From: Numida meleagris
Taxonomy: Eukaryota; Chordata; Aves; Galliformes; Numididae
DNA length: 64,000 nucleotides
Direction of reading: 5' to 3'
Assembly: GCF_002078875.1 (NCBI RefSeq)
Contig: NC_034414.1
Span: forward strand, 7,425,993-7,489,992
This document shows positions 12,612 to 47,372 of the stretch, piece by piece; position 1 is the first letter of the stretch; each line of letters opens with the position of its first letter. The position numbers were made by a program, and so were the translations under genes. A model generated the notes under the pieces. It saw nothing but the letters and a program-made list of their open reading frames with translations. It had not been told where the DNA came from and ran no database searches.

Positions 12612-14234
12612 TTTTGGTTTACAAACAAAGGCACCCAATATTTCTGTTTGTCTTAAAAAAGCTCACAGATTTAGCATTTGTTTCTGAACATCTGTTCCTA
12701 CAGCAGAAAAACATTACAGGAAAATATAATTTTTCCTGGTCCCAAATTTAAATACCTGTAACTGTTAAGTGATCGTGTTGTTTCAATTGCTCTTCTTAAT
12801 TAACCAATTGGAACACCTCCTGTCACCTGCTAGTCAGTACAGTGAATCCAGCTTCCTGTATCAAAACAAAGTTCCAGTCTATTTCTGACCAACATTTATT
12901 ACGTGCAAACACTGAAAAACTGCAATAGAACAGGGTCCTGATATGGAAAGAAAACAGTAATTTCAGATAGGATTTCACAGACTGACCACAGGAAGCAACA
13001 AAAGTAACATAATAAATGTGACACTAAATCTATCATCAATTAAATAGGAAGACTGATGAGTTTAAGATACCAGTAGTCAACAGATAACCATGGACTCCGA
13101 AGAGGAAAAGAAATCAGATTGTGAACTGCTAAACGTTTAAAGAGTAGAGGTGAAATATCCTTTTATCCAGTTACATATTGAACAGAATAGATTCCTAAGC
13201 AGCTATGGACCAGAAATAATCAATTCATTGGCTTCATAGTTTGCATTAATACCAAACCAATGTTAAAAGTATCACATGTAATGACTGTAAAGAACAAAAT
13301 TTTTAAGTGAACTGTCGCACAGAAATGGTTTTTGGAAGATGATGTACTTGTCTTTTTGCAAACTTCAGTCACATGCCAACATGAGATGAGGACATCATTG
13401 GATTGTAGGCACCTCCGAAAAAAGTCTACAGTGCAGGAATGCTTAAGCATACTTTCAGATCTAGGTAGATGCTTGGAGAGGTAACTAAAAATGTAATACA
13501 CCTAATGCATTTGTTAAAGTGTAACATCTTAAGTCACAGAAGCCATGATTTATTTTCAGCCAGTCAGAGGTCTCTCACACAAGGTGTGGTCCTAGACCAT
13601 TTAGGCTTTTCATCACGAGCTTTATATATATATCTACACACAGATCATTTTAAAAAGGAATTACATCTTAACTACTTACTACAGAATACTTTGCTTCAAC
13701 AAGGAAGCCATTATATTTTCAAAATGAGATATACACCTGCATGAAAGGTGTTCTCCTTCAAGTAAGGAGCTTCCACAAGAATAGCAAAATAAGTTCTTTA
13801 CATACTTAATTCAAGTAGGACAACTACCAAGGGCAAGTATAATGTAGCTCTTGTGTAATTAAGTCATCATTTGTTTTCTCAAGCAGATTCAAGAACGTAT
13901 TAACATACAGTATAAACTGTTTTTAATGAAAAAAACACTGGGCAAGGGTGCTGGTCAGTGCGTCAATAAGAGGAAAACTACAGCTTTCTCAAATAGAGTT
14001 CTATGCAACCAAAAATTCAAGGGATCTTTACGTACTGCCTTAAACAAGAATTCAGTCTTTTCTTACAGTTTGCTATTTTGACAAGTTTTACCCTACCAAA
14101 ATCAATTAAATGCAGAAAAACACATTTCTACATATTTAAGCCTAATAATCTTAAACTGAATCATAGAATTGTTAAGTTATTTCCATTCTGAAGCACGATG
14201 CATCTTGCTCCGCTTGCCCAGCAAAACAAAGGTT

Positions 14235-14240
14235 TTTATT
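14235..14240 (-). promoter_or_regulatory. FAR1: Candidate proximal poly(A) signal of FAR1
   Basis: AATAAA on the minus strand within CCCCAATAAAAACC, followed by a TTTGTTTTG stretch. This would give a 3' UTR of about 1.05 kb. It may be used as an alternative site. Confidence 0.35.
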
Positions 14241-15286
14241 GGGGCAGAAATGAGAAAGTGTGCTTAGGCATTGGTGTTATCCATGCATGGAATTTCATAG
14301 CTTACAGATTTAAAGAGTAATTCATTCCTGAAGCATTCGCTAACACTATGTTAAAATTTACAAACAGGTGTATCTCATCAAAGCCTACAGTTTGTCCAAC
14401 TACAGTTACCAGTACTATAAATAACTATCAAGCGGAGTAAACTCCTTTCAAATACGTTTGCCTTTTGGAGTCAAAACTGTAACAACCAAGTGCTGGCTCT
14501 GTGTTCCCAACAAAGTCATTTCGAGAAAAAAAAAAAAAGGACGGCCAGTGATCACTTCCTCCCCCCTCAGGGTTACATTCCTTTTATCTATTCAATGATA
14601 GGATCAATTCTGCTTTCAGAAAAGCAAATTGGTCATGCTGACAAACTCAAGTAGGATGGGTCCAATGTTGAGTACAAAACTGAATCGCTGAGCGGCACTC
14701 CAAAAACCAGATAGCACAGAAAGCCTTTCAGTAACAAAGGAAGGAGGCTTTCTTTTAAAGCCAAGTAGTCACCATTACAATCTTACTTTGAGAAGGGAAG
14801 AAGTGGCAAAAAGACAATAGTTTTTCCAGGAGATCCACCAGCGTTTATACACTTCTGCAACTTGTAAAACCCTTTGAAATTTAGCAGGATTTCAAATAAA
14901 TAGGTCTACAATAACTAGCAAATCTTATATCAATATTTACCTTTCTTAACATGGAATAAAAATAAAATTAAGTATGTTAAGGCAGATTTCAATAAAAATG
15001 TCCCAAATTGCACAGTTATGTTGGTCAGTGGTCTAGAATGTTCTGCCCAGGTTAAAAGGTTAAATACTTGCCTCAAGTCAATTCAGCCTGGCACCTGACC
15101 ATTTTATTTTCTCTGTTTTCAGGAAGATACATAACTAACATAACTTACGCATACCATACTATGTATTTTGCACTCCAATTTAAAATAAAATTATGCTTTT
15201 ACAAAACGTGAGATGATTACATGTAACAGGCTTTGTGTAGTTAGACCGCTATATGCATAGATGCCCTTCTGCTATATTCTTGTTCT

Positions 15287-35751
<20,465 letters not shown>

Positions 35752-38700
35752 TATGACCTTAAGAGAAATTAAGAAATAAAAATATATTAGGGACTTGTGG
35801 AAGTTCAAACTTGCAGAAGGTACAAACCGTACAGAAGCCAATATTCAACCCCATACCTGAAAAAAAGGCTTACCAGATATTTGCACTAGGAATCACCACT
35901 TAAACTTGTTCTTTCCTCCTCACCACATTCCATAGAGTCCCACAGGGTCACTATAGTCATTCCGGATCTTACCATAAAACTGCCCCAATCACAGTTTCTT
36001 CTAGGAATTGGACAGACATTCCATTTAAGAAAACAGCTCAGTTTTCCAGTCTCTCTCTATGCGCATGGCCCTTCATGACTATGTGGTTGTTCCACGTCAG
36101 CTAAAGGTCATATCATTAAAATACAGTCACAAGTAGATACTTATAATACATTGACAAAAGACAGGGAGAAACAGCATCTCCCAATCGCTGGCCCTGGTAT
36201 TTTGTCTGTCAGCAACACTGCTTGTCAGTGTCAGATTGAGCCTTTCTTCAAAGAATGGATGCCCCGCCACACAGAAGGTAAAGTCAATTGCTTAGTATGA
36301 GATCAGCTTTTTTTTCCCCCCTACTGATTACAGGAAGACATATTTCCACAGACGACACAAGTTTGCAACATTTTCAATAGTACAAATTGTTTGGTTCTCC
36401 TCCCCTCAGGAAAGTTTGCGTGAGAATTCTCCTAACTAAAAGTTACACCTTGTCACAAACATGCTTTCTAAGAAAATTAAGAGGAAGACAATGTTACTCA
36501 AATTTAGCACAGCACTCAAGTGTTGTAGGTTTCGCTGCTGCTAAGAATTTTGTCCTTGACAATTATTTCTTTCTTCTCTCCCAATCAACCACGTGGGGAT
36601 TTTTTCCCTAGTTCTAGATACTATAAACGGGAAGACTTCCTAAGGATAAATATAATGTTTTTTTAATGTTGTCTTTGCACCATGACCTTAAAGACTTCAA
36701 CCTGTGCTTCAGGCCAATTTCCAGACATTCTGTAAAGTCCCAAATACCAATACCTACAAGAAAATCCTAAAATGGCTTACTTTTAACTGAAAAAGACTAC
36801 AGCATATGGCTATATTTCCACCATGGTGTATTAATCCAATTGAATTGCTATAAGTAGCAAGTTGCTGTAGTAGAAGTCTAGCTGTAGTCTCCTATAGGAG
36901 ATCTACAAACCTAAACCATTACATTCAAAACACTACCAGAAGTGTTTTATGCCATCTGTCCATGGAGTTAAAAAAGAAACCATCCTACACATAAGAGAGC
37001 GTTTCTGAAAACTACTAAGAGTTACAACACTGAATACTGTAATAGAATGAAAGCCTTTCTCCACCTATCACTCAGGAATACGAGAACTCAACTTCTGAAG
37101 CGCTTGAGTCTTGTTTTTTTTGTTGTTGTTTCTAAATAGCAGGGTATTGCAGGCAGGAACTTACCAGGGAATATACACAAAATCTTGCATATAATGAACC
37201 ACTACAGGCTTAATTTGCACATTTGCCATATATACATACATATTCTTGGAGTGCTTATCTACACACCAGGTATTGCGCTGGGCTTTTTACGTTCTTGTAT
37301 CGTGATAAAGCCTCTGAACAAGCTCTAAGACGTTACTTGCCATAAATGAGTTATTACCCATACAAGCTCTGGTTTCAGGGATTAAGATATGAAGCCATAT
37401 GTTTTGTCATCCACCACACCAAGACTTAGCTTGACTGCCTTTGTTGAAAAGAATAGCTCCCACAATTATTGTGGAAGCACTTAAAAAACTGACTGTGGGG
37501 TACAGTAGCGAGTTTAGAACAGTTTAAGCACTGCTATTTGTAATGGCCACAGGACATGATCCAAAATGGGTTCTGTGAAGGTTGATGAGATCAGCTTACT
37601 GTAAATAGGCTCCCCCCCACATCCACCTTTCACATTTGCCACATACTTAAAGAGACTTACCACCCACAACAAAGGCACAGAAAGCAAGATAAAACAACCT
37701 TATGAGCCACTTCTTCCCTGTCTCATGAGACATAGGCCTACTGTCTTCACCGTGGTTCCACAATCGCAAAGATTTATTACGACTTGACGTAAGCCTTTCC
37801 CTAACTCTGACTTCCTTGGTATTTGAACATACTATTCAATTCCATTTACTCCTTAATAAAAAAAAATCTCCATGCTTGTTCCTACATACAGGATAAGACT
37901 TCTGTTTCCTCTGAGAGCACTCATGCACTTTTTACTGTGCTGACTTAGTGACCAAGATTGCATTTTGCTGTAGTCCTTCGGAATTCTTGTTACTTATTCG
38001 TATCCTCTACCCCTTGAGCCTCTGTGACAATATTTAAATGCCATTATTTCACTTGTCCTTCCTCAAAGGAACGCTCAGTACTATTCAAAGAATGCTATAA
38101 ACTCAGGTTTGTGAACTTGTTCACACAGGCAGAGACAATCTTGCAGTAAACACAGGACTTCACTACAACACCCGGTACATGACTACAGTCCAACATCTAA
38201 AAGATGAAACAGAACTGTAAAAAGGAGTAACACCGTTGGTGTTTAAGTAGGTACACTTGCTACAGTCCAGCTTTAAGCTAGCTGAAAAACCTGACAGTAT
38301 TTAAAGTCATATGATTTAAAGAAAACTAGAAGCCGGAACAGATCAGAAAGTTTCCTGCCTCAGTTACGCCTGACAATACTCTTCTGACCAAAGGGTCAGT
38401 ATCGGATATAAAAATAGTTCTGTTATTCTCCAGAAACATCAAACCTATGCAACACGCAGACGCACAGCTATGACTAAGAATGATGAAACCTGTCTGCTAG
38501 GAAGAAACACACAAACATATTCAAGTATTCACACTTAAGAGGCAGGAACACCAACATTCACAGGGTTTTTGTTTGTTAGTTTTTTAAGGAATCTTGACCG
38601 AACTATTTCCTTTGAGGAACTCAACATTACCTCCCCTCACCCTACTCTCCAGCAACCACAGCTTTGGGTAGTTTTTATTCACAGCGATTTTCTACACTAA

Positions 38701-38754
38701 CTCTGCCTTTTCCTACTTGAATTCCTCTTGCAGTTTCCAGCTAGAAAAAGATAA

Positions 38755-38779
38755 CTTATTAAAAGATATTTTTAATAAG
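38755..38779. repeat. Perfect 10-bp hairpin, 5-nt loop
   Basis: CTTATTAAAA at 38755-38764 and its exact reverse complement at 38770-38779. Confidence 0.85.
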
Positions 38780-41700
38780 CATATGCTGCTGTCAAATCAT
38801 AGCAATAAATGCTGAGCTTGTGAATGAATTGCCTAGAAGCACCGTGTTTGACTCAAGGATAAAAACCATGCATGGAATCTGAGGAAGACTGGAGAAAGAA
38901 TAACATTGATCAGATTGGCAAAGCCTACCAGAAAGAAAAAGTCAGCTCTACTGCAGGAATGGGAAAGAATGTTTCCACTCTCAATCTATCTTTCCCCACC
39001 TTTTCTGAGAACTCATCTCAACATGCCAGTTAACAAAGCATTGCTGGCAACAACTACCTTTGAACTCAGAAGGGACTTAATCTCCGAGGTATGATACATT
39101 GGCTGTGTTGCCTTTTAAAGTTCTTCTCTGCTCAGCAGTTTACCCTTCGTTTAAAGTGGACTACTGAAGAACTACATCATAACTAGCTTTCAAAAATTTG
39201 TTAAGAAATAAATGTAGTTCCCAGAAGAAACTGAGTTCCGCTTTGAACACAGAACAGACAGGAGTTAGTTCAAAAAGGATACCTACCTTGCAAGACAACA
39301 TAGCAGACTCAAATTCAGAATAAAGTTGAAATTCCAGCCATCTTTCATGTTGTAATTGAGTTGTTGCAAGCATGCAATCAGTTATACTTTCTCTATTAAC
39401 CAGCAATACTTATTTTCACCACTTATTCAATGACTTCTTAACCACTCCTTAAAAAAAAATGCCAGATATTTCTGTTAAATACAATGCTGCCTTATGCACA
39501 CTTGGAATTATCTGAGCTCTTGTAACGTAGCTGCTCTTTGAGCTAGGAAGTAATAATACATAAGGGGAAAAAAAAAATCAGTCAGGTGAAAGGATGAGTA
39601 AGAGTTCTCTTAAGAACTCCTGGCTTAGAACAAGCATGATCGCTGGATGACTTGAAGAGATAAACCGCCCTTAGTAGAGGAAACTTCGACTAAAAACTCT
39701 AGAGAAACTGATGTTAACCAACATACAGATTCATAGGCTCTGGCTTAAACCGATGGTGACTGAAGATCCAGCTCATCTGAAGTGTGCTGCCCTTTAAGGC
39801 ATCAAACACGCCTAAGGACTTCAGTAAAAAGCAAACTAAAAACCACCTTCTGGATGCTAGCCAACATTCCCCATCTTGTAAAATAATTCTTGTGTCCAAG
39901 GCTGAGCAACAGCTATTATGGAGCAAACAACAGCAGCTCTGTTTGCCTTCAGAGCAACTACTGCAATATTTAACTCGCAGCTTCAAACAGAGGTCTCTAT
40001 GACACTCAAAACAAGGGCAATTCTCAGATTTGTCCAAACATAGATCAAGACGCTTAAAGATTTGCCTTCAAATCTGCCAAGAAAGCCTGCTGCAGTTCCA
40101 GAGAATGTTTAAATGCTAAACCCAGCAAATAGGAGTGTGCACTTATGTCCTCATTTGAGGAGAAATGGCTCATTTTCTAGTTAATCACTGCCAAACATTA
40201 CGTCAGCAAGACACTCCTTCCAAGTTCAATCATATTGAGATTATCCAGTCACAAGAAAAAGACAATAACTATTTCCCAACCTCTCAAGCATTAGCAACAA
40301 ACCGAGAGTTCTGCAAAATAGCGCCTGGCAAACTCATCTTCCCCCTGACAGCTTGAGCCTAGTACTAGCAGCAGTGCAACACAAAAAACAGTCTAGAAGA
40401 CGCACAGGATGTTTCTTCCGTCTTACATATATTCAAGCAATAAAACCCAGACATCAAATCTGAATACAGTAAGTGTTTCTGAGCACCATAATCACACATT
40501 CATATCAGAAAATCATTACTGGAAGGTCAATCTGCCACACAGGGCTTCCACTGCCATATTCAAGGACACTGTAGCAAGCCAGAATAAAATTTAAGAACTG
40601 GACAGATTCAGGCAGCAAAGGAAGTAATATTTAACTCACCTAAACAAGATTATGCCAGAAAGACAAGCCTGGGTCACATAACATCTCATTGCATCTGGTG
40701 CCTTGTGTCCACAACAGTAAATCAATGAACGCTATCAGTAGTATGTCCACATTTTCAACAACCGCAAGGGTCAATGATCTCCCCTATTTGGGCAATACCT
40801 ACCCAGCATATCACCAAAGGTGAGTTTGTTTGTCTTCACAGTCCAAGGTTATACCCATAGACAAACTATCTGTGGATGATAACTGTTTTGGAAGATGAGC
40901 ACAGACTCCAACAATGGAACAGAGTATTTCCTGTTGGACACCGCTTTTGGTGCAAGTTCACTTTAAAGCCCATCTATTCTGAACATCACAATCACATTGA
41001 AGATTTGAGATTCTTCCTACACTTAGAAAAAGACGTGCTTACCAGTGTTTTCACCTATCACTAACATTCTTACCTACTCTCTGCGAGGTCATTTTCTATA
41101 CTAGTTGGAAGCTACAGTCATCTGGAGGATAAACCTGACAAGAGAATTTATTGTATCTCCAGGAGCTGGGAAACATATTGCCAGGTCTGGAAGCTAATTA
41201 TAGCCACTACATTTTCAAGAGCTGTCAAAACAGGTTCACTAATTTAATAGTAACTAGCTGTTCTTGGGCTTCTGTCTGGTGGAATGCTAAATAGCAAGTG
41301 TCTCACACTTCCTCAAAGCTGTACGCAAAGTACGGCAAACATGTGGTTGACACTCACTAGGTATGCTGGAGAATTACTGAACAACAGACACTTCAAACTA
41401 GCTCTGCTCTTCTACCCTGAAGATGTTCAGAGACCAGTCGGCTAACAGAAAAGATATTTGTCTACTTGAAATCATTTATCTACTGAACCAAGAGACCAGT
41501 TGGAGCAACTAATATAGTCTAGACAAACTTTACATGACCAAGTGCGCAGGTGTAGGGCCACAAACAAACTGGATTTGCTCTTAAAAAAATAATTCCTCCC
41601 CTCCTCCTCACTATTCTTACTGCCTGAAATACGTTCGATTAAAGTTTTTCCTGGACTGTATGCAGAAGTTAGTATTTTATCCAGGAGAAATATTTTTTTT

Positions 41701-42084
41701 TTACGTTACATACATTCAAGTTAAGAAACATTATTAAACTGATTTAATTAAGGATTAAGTAATACTGCGTATGAGCTGTTCAGCTGCTCTACGGCATCTT
41801 GATACAAAAATCTAGATTTGTATCAAAAGCCAAAGCACTTCTGCAAACCTCAAGACCATAAAAAAAAAAGTACTCAGCTCACTCAATTTGAGTACTCGCT
41901 CAACCCTATAATTTATTAGCAGAATTGGAAGTAGGACTCAGTTACCACTCAACTTTAGAAGGTAGACTGTTTGAGCTGGAGTTTGAAAACACCCTCGTGG
42001 AAATGCGATACTTAAAAAGTCAGTGCTGTGCCTGAAGACAAGGGTTTTTTAACCTCCTCTAATCCTTCCATCTTACCGCAGAGA

Positions 42085-42118
42085 AGATCATCTCAGTTCA
42101 GGACACTTGAGATGATCT
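42085..42118. repeat. Perfect 11-bp hairpin, 12-nt loop
   Basis: AGATCATCTCA at 42085-42095 and its exact reverse complement at 42108-42118. Confidence 0.85.
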
Positions 42119-44105
42119 CAGCAGAACTCCGTCATTAGAGGTATTTGATGCATGTGGTTTTACAGATACTTCCTATGTGAATGCTCACACATCCTCTCAA
42201 TCTACAGTTCTGACTTCACTGCAAGTGCGCAACCCACTTATGACTCTATTCACAGACTCAGTACCAGCCGACTTAAAGACTTCTTAATAGTAAGTACTCT
42301 GTTCCACAAAGTACTAGAGAGACCCTAAGCTTTGCTCTAATTATACGTGGTTTTTTTTGTTTGTTTGGTTGGGTTTTTTACAGTAAGACCACTGAAAAGG
42401 AATTAAAGTTCTTCTAAGCACGGGTTTAATGCAACTGAGTAAAAGGCTTTTACTACCCCTTTATAATTAAGTTAGAAGTTCGTGTTTTTCTGAACTGTCT
42501 ACTGTTTGCATTTGTCCTTCAAGTGCACATTAAAGAAAATATGTTCTGGCATAATTAACTTCATTCCTCCCTGTTGCACAGAAGGTCACCGGTCCAGAAC
42601 AGACTACTCCAGTAAAGCACATACTGCAAAAGACAAGGAACAATTGTGTACTCTTATTTCCAGTTCATGAAGAACTATTCTTACGACTTATGCCCAAAGT
42701 GCTTTCAAACAGGTCTAGTAGAGCTAAAAACAGGCAGAATCAACGTTCACTGAAAAGGGCCACAGCTCGAGATCATTTTATCTAAGTTAGTCAACACAGA
42801 TGTCTTGGTTGTGCTTTCGGATATGACAGCATTACAAGATAAAGTCTCACTGTTTACCAAAGTAGTTTCTCAGTGTTAACTGTAGAGCCGTGATTTGTGG
42901 AACTAGTAAAACCTGCCTCAGGAACCTACCTGCAGCATTAACGGACAGCGTAACAGTCTCACAGCTGACTACCACAGACTGTGCTGGAACTGCAAGTCCT
43001 CTCAATTCTTACATATCGCATCAAAAAGATAAGTCAGAGGCATCAGCTGAGCCTTCACAGACATTATTTCGATATCCAGTCCAGCTACCCATCAGGAAAA
43101 ACCTGAGCAGCAGCAGTATTATTGCTCCAGTTGTTACTTCACGCTGTCATTTTACTGCAAAGTGAGCGAGGATTCCTCAGAATATTTTGGAAAGCAAAAC
43201 AAAAAATCAGCAGAGGGAAGGAAGGAACAAAACAGTAACAAAAACAGGTTCACCGGGTCTTCCGTTTTCATCGGTAAGACAAGTCTACGTGATTAAAACC
43301 TGGATTTACATTCATCACATCAATCAGACGGAAGGAAAAAAAGTAACAGCCCCAAAACTGTATTCTAAATTACTCTGTTCAAAATATCAGAAGATCAGGA
43401 TATGCCATCTGTACTGCCTGCCACTGAAGTGTATGATTAATTTTTTTTTTTAAACATAACATTTGCAGTCAGGATATTTCATTAAAAAAAGGATGTAACC
43501 CATCTCTTATTCCTTCTTAGTTAGAAATTACAACATATTAAGGAGTTAGAAGGTTTCAATCAAATTTTACAACAGAAGATACACAATAAGTTTGAAGTCC
43601 TAGAAATAAACACTTTCCGATCTAACCATGATTTCTGACATTTTTTACACTTAAACTAAGAAGTCCTGAACAATCCGTTTCTGTGGTGTTCTGACTTATC
43701 TCAGATAAAATAGCTTCAGGTAGCTTAAAAGACATTTACAGGAACAAAAAACCTGTAATGCTTTATTCAACAGGTATGTGTTAATGTTGAATACTAATTC
43801 ACTAACTATACTTCTGCAAGAAAGTCCTCAAATGTCTGATCACATTGCACCAAATCCTGACTTCCAATGCCTTTGTTGTAAAGGTCATTTGTCAAAGTTC
43901 TTCACGCAAAATTGCGGTCAAACAATATAACGTTTTAACATGATGCAATTCAATAGCTTTCCACTGCAAATCAGTGAAGATCTTTTATTTCCCATCATGT
44001 TCCTGTAGAAGTTCCTAAGAATTATTCTTAAGTCCAAAACTAACTCTTTGACAACTGCTCTAGCAGGTTCTATCTGAAGCCTAATCACTTTACATATTCA
44101 TTAAG

Positions 44106-44132
44106 AAAAGACCAAGTTTAACTTGGTCTTTT
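44106..44132. repeat. 13-bp palindrome with 1-nt centre
   Basis: AAAAGACCAAGTT at 44106-44118, a single T, then the exact reverse complement at 44120-44132. Confidence 0.9.
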
Positions 44133-46810
44133 CCAATACAAGTGCAACAAAACTGCAAGTAAATTAACAGCCCTTTTTCAACAGCTTTTGTAAATTTAGA
44201 AATACCTTACATACATAGTTAAAGCACATTCTAATAGCAGATTGCCTACCTATCCCACAAACAGGACAAATAAAGTGAACCACACTTAAACAGGATGCAC
44301 AAAGCCTCTCCCATTTTCTGAACAATTGAGGATTTTATTCCACTCATGCAGTTAACATTTATCTAACCACTAAGCACTCTGCTTTTAAATCCTACCTACA
44401 CCCATGCACCTCTTACCTGGATCTATACACTACGCTCATTGCACATGAATTCCCATAAGTTCACAAACATCAAACTAAACAATGAAATGGAAAGGCTGGT
44501 ATGATGTGGTGTGTGTACACACAGATAAGACAAAATAGGAGTTTAGCAAGATCTGCTAATAGCTCAACCACACCTTGAGGAAGAAAGCAATAAGGGATAC
44601 CAGTGGAGTCACGCTCATTGAAAAAGGTTTGTGAAAACTTTTGAAAAGGCAAGGAAGAACAGTTTTATAAAAGCCTCACAAGAATCTGAGTTGGAGACAT
44701 TCAGAGCTATAAGAAAAAAAAAAAAAAAGACTATCCACTCCACTCAGAAAGACAGTATTTGCCAGGACCACTTTTGACTTCCACACTTCTGAAGCGTTGA
44801 GGCTAAATAAAGCCTAGCTGGAGGACTGCATTACAGTCAGATTGCTGCAAGACTCAAAATTAGCAACCAGAAGCAGTATGGGTATACATGAAGGAACTGA
44901 TCATGCTCGGCCGTTCAAGTATTACAGAAAGTACAATCTCCATCTACAGAGTACCAAATTACCCAAGTTCAAGTTCCAATCGTAACAGTTTCCATAATTT
45001 CTTTTTTTTTTTCCTTTGTCAATTTACTCAGTAGTAGCTCTGCTTCCCACAGACAGAAAAGAAGCATACTTTACTCAACAGACCATCCTCAAACACTGAA
45101 TATTTCGGCCACACAAGAACAAAAGAAACACACCATACCACATACACTATCACAGGCTGAGAAGCCAGAAAAACCCAAACTCGCTGTAATGATACAGCAG
45201 TGTCTTCAACTACCCTTAGTATGTTTTCTAGCACTTGCTTAAACTTCCCAGACTGCTGCTAGAAACACCTAGCCATTTTAGGTTATTACAGATCCCTTCC
45301 ACACAATCACAGTGCAACAGAACTGGAACCGTCAGTCCTTACCAGTGCTAGAACTTGAACACAGGAAGATGACACGGGACACTGTTTTCCCACCACGAGG
45401 AAGCAGGAGAGGGGCCTCAGCTCATCCTCTTAGGGACTAGAAGGTTCTACAGACAGACATTTCCACCTCCTCCATTTCTAGATCTGTTAGTGCAGCCATT
45501 TCAATACACGTATTACTCCAGGTTTCAAAGATACCATCAGGAGATACACTAGAAAGCCAACACCTAGGGATGCTCTGTGCTCACACCTGGCTAGTAGACA
45601 TCCCATACGTTTAAAACAAAATCTGAGGAACACCCAGTACAAGATGGTAGAAAGTATTCACTATTAGACAAGTTAGGATTCTGCTTCATGGCTTTTTTTT
45701 TTAATTATTATTTTCAAGGATTGGGTGCTGAGGAGGAATAAGGAGGGTTCTTCTGTAACTACAGGAAAGATAAAAGTATTTGGCAAACACACACCTCTAC
45801 ACTGGACACAAAATGGAAAATGATTACTTACTTTACTGTTACAGTTAAAATTACTCTCTGCAGTAAAAATTGATTAGCCCTGCAGTCCGGCGTAAGGTAA
45901 CAAAATTAAGACCCAGTACTCAGAGTAAATGGTTACACACCCCGATTTGCATATTATTTCTACTGTTTGTTCTAGATATTGCAGAACCACACAGCTAATC
46001 TCTCACAGACCATTTTAGAAGTTTCTGGGTAGAGAAAGGGCTGATTTTAGGGATTTAAAAACAGGTCAGGAAAAGCGAGAAGTACCGATATTAGATGTAT
46101 ATTAATACATAACCCACAAGTTATTTCAAAAACATATCACAAGTGGCAAGAGACAGGAGCAGGGGAAATTTAAGCTCGCTACACTACAGTCGCCTGCCTG
46201 AGGCATCCAAAGGGCTGCGTGATCCAATTCTGTTTCAGTTACTATTAAAATATCACAACTTTTCAGGTGCTAAAGGTGGGAAGTAGGTTAAATGAAATTA
46301 AAGGCTTCTATTTCCATGGGATTCCAGCTGGCTTCAATTACAGGCTTGCTGCCAATCACTATACAGCTGCACTTCACTCTAGAAGACCTGCACTGCCCCT
46401 TCCCCACAAGAGCCCTAAACCTCTTCCCAGAGCCAGGGGCTGATGCGTACACTGATGCTACCGCGGCTTTCAATCTACTCTTGGCTCACGCGCGACTGCG
46501 CGGAACTGGGACTGCCGACTGAGGCAACGTTTCAGTTCTCTTCCCCCTACCACCTCCTGATGGGGCGAGAAACTCGTGACCCCTTCCTGCGAGGCTGCTC
46601 GCTAGCCGCAAACGCGACAGCTCCGAGAAAGGGGAAGCGCTGCGGGGGCGGCCCTGGAGGGAAGGAAGCAGGGCCGGGCTGTCCGCGAGGGGCTCGCGGA
46701 GCGATGGGTGGCGACCCGGCGGCAGCTGGAGCGAGCCAACGCACGCTGCGGGGCTTACGGCCTCGCCCACGCGGTAGCGCAGCCGCCCGAAGAAGCCTCG
46801 GGATTTCTCG

Positions 46811-46990
46811 NNNNNNNNNNNNNNNNNNNNNNNNNNNNNNNNNNNNNNNNNNNNNNNNNNNNNNNNNNNNNNNNNNNNNNNNNNNNNNNNNNNNNNNNNN
46901 NNNNNNNNNNNNNNNNNNNNNNNNNNNNNNNNNNNNNNNNNNNNNNNNNNNNNNNNNNNNNNNNNNNNNNNNNNNNNNNNNNNNNNNNNN
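46811..46990. other. Assembly gap (180 N)
   Basis: Run of N inside the CpG-rich region. High-GC promoter sequence is a common cause of avian assembly gaps. Long reading frames crossing it are artefacts. Confidence 0.99.
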
Positions 46991-47340
46991 GCCGCCGCCC
47001 CTCCCGGGCGGATGGAGCGGCCCCCGGCCGCACGGGGCAGCGGACCCGCCCGAACCTCCCGCCGCAGCCGAGGCGGCCCGCTACCTGCTTCGGGCGGCAG
47101 CCCCCGCCGAGATCCTCCACCCCTCTCTCCGGAACGCGCGCACCCTGCACCCGCAGCTCACCCCCTCCGCTCCGAGCGACCCGGACAGTGGTCCTAAAAG
47201 GGCCGCTCCCGTTGGTCGTTGCGCACACGGCACCCGCCCGCCGATTGGCTGCCGGCTCCGCCGCTCGGAGGGACGAGGACGCCGGGGGTTGGCGGTGTGA
47301 GGGAGCCACACCCAGGGCCGCGGGCCGGGGAGGTGCGGTG

Positions 47341-47372
47341 CCGCGAGGTGGCCGCGAGGTGGCCGCGAGGTT
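47341..47372 (+). repeat. 11-bp tandem repeat, about three copies
   Basis: CCGCGAGGTGG occurs twice in tandem followed by a third, imperfect copy (CCGCGAGGTTC). Confidence 0.85.

Larger units (their letters stand above)
12590..15286 (-). other. FAR1: Probable FAR1 3' UTR
   Basis: This is the minus-strand stretch from the FAR1 stop codon to the most convincing poly(A) site, about 2.7 kb. It has no long reading frame and is AT-rich, as expected of a long vertebrate 3' UTR. Several AATAAA hexamers occur on the minus strand: 15103-15108, 14235-14240, 13549-13554, 12895-12900 and 12606-12611. The last is followed by a strong GU-rich downstream element. The site at 14235-14240 is a plausible shorter alternative. 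The end point is inferred, without transcript data. Confidence 0.45.
35758..46400 (-). other. FAR1: FAR1 first intron (to the CpG-rich promoter)
   Basis: Intron of about 11 kb between the non-coding exon 1 (somewhere in the CpG-rich region) and the ATG exon. Acceptor CTTAAG at 35758-35763. Contents: palindromes at 38755-38779, 42085-42118, 44106-44132 and a 14-bp TG/CA palindrome at 44510-44523; A/T runs. A 107-codon cysteine-rich minus-strand frame at 39714-40037 is unrecognised and not supported as an exon. No CR1 copies recognised. Confidence 0.7.
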
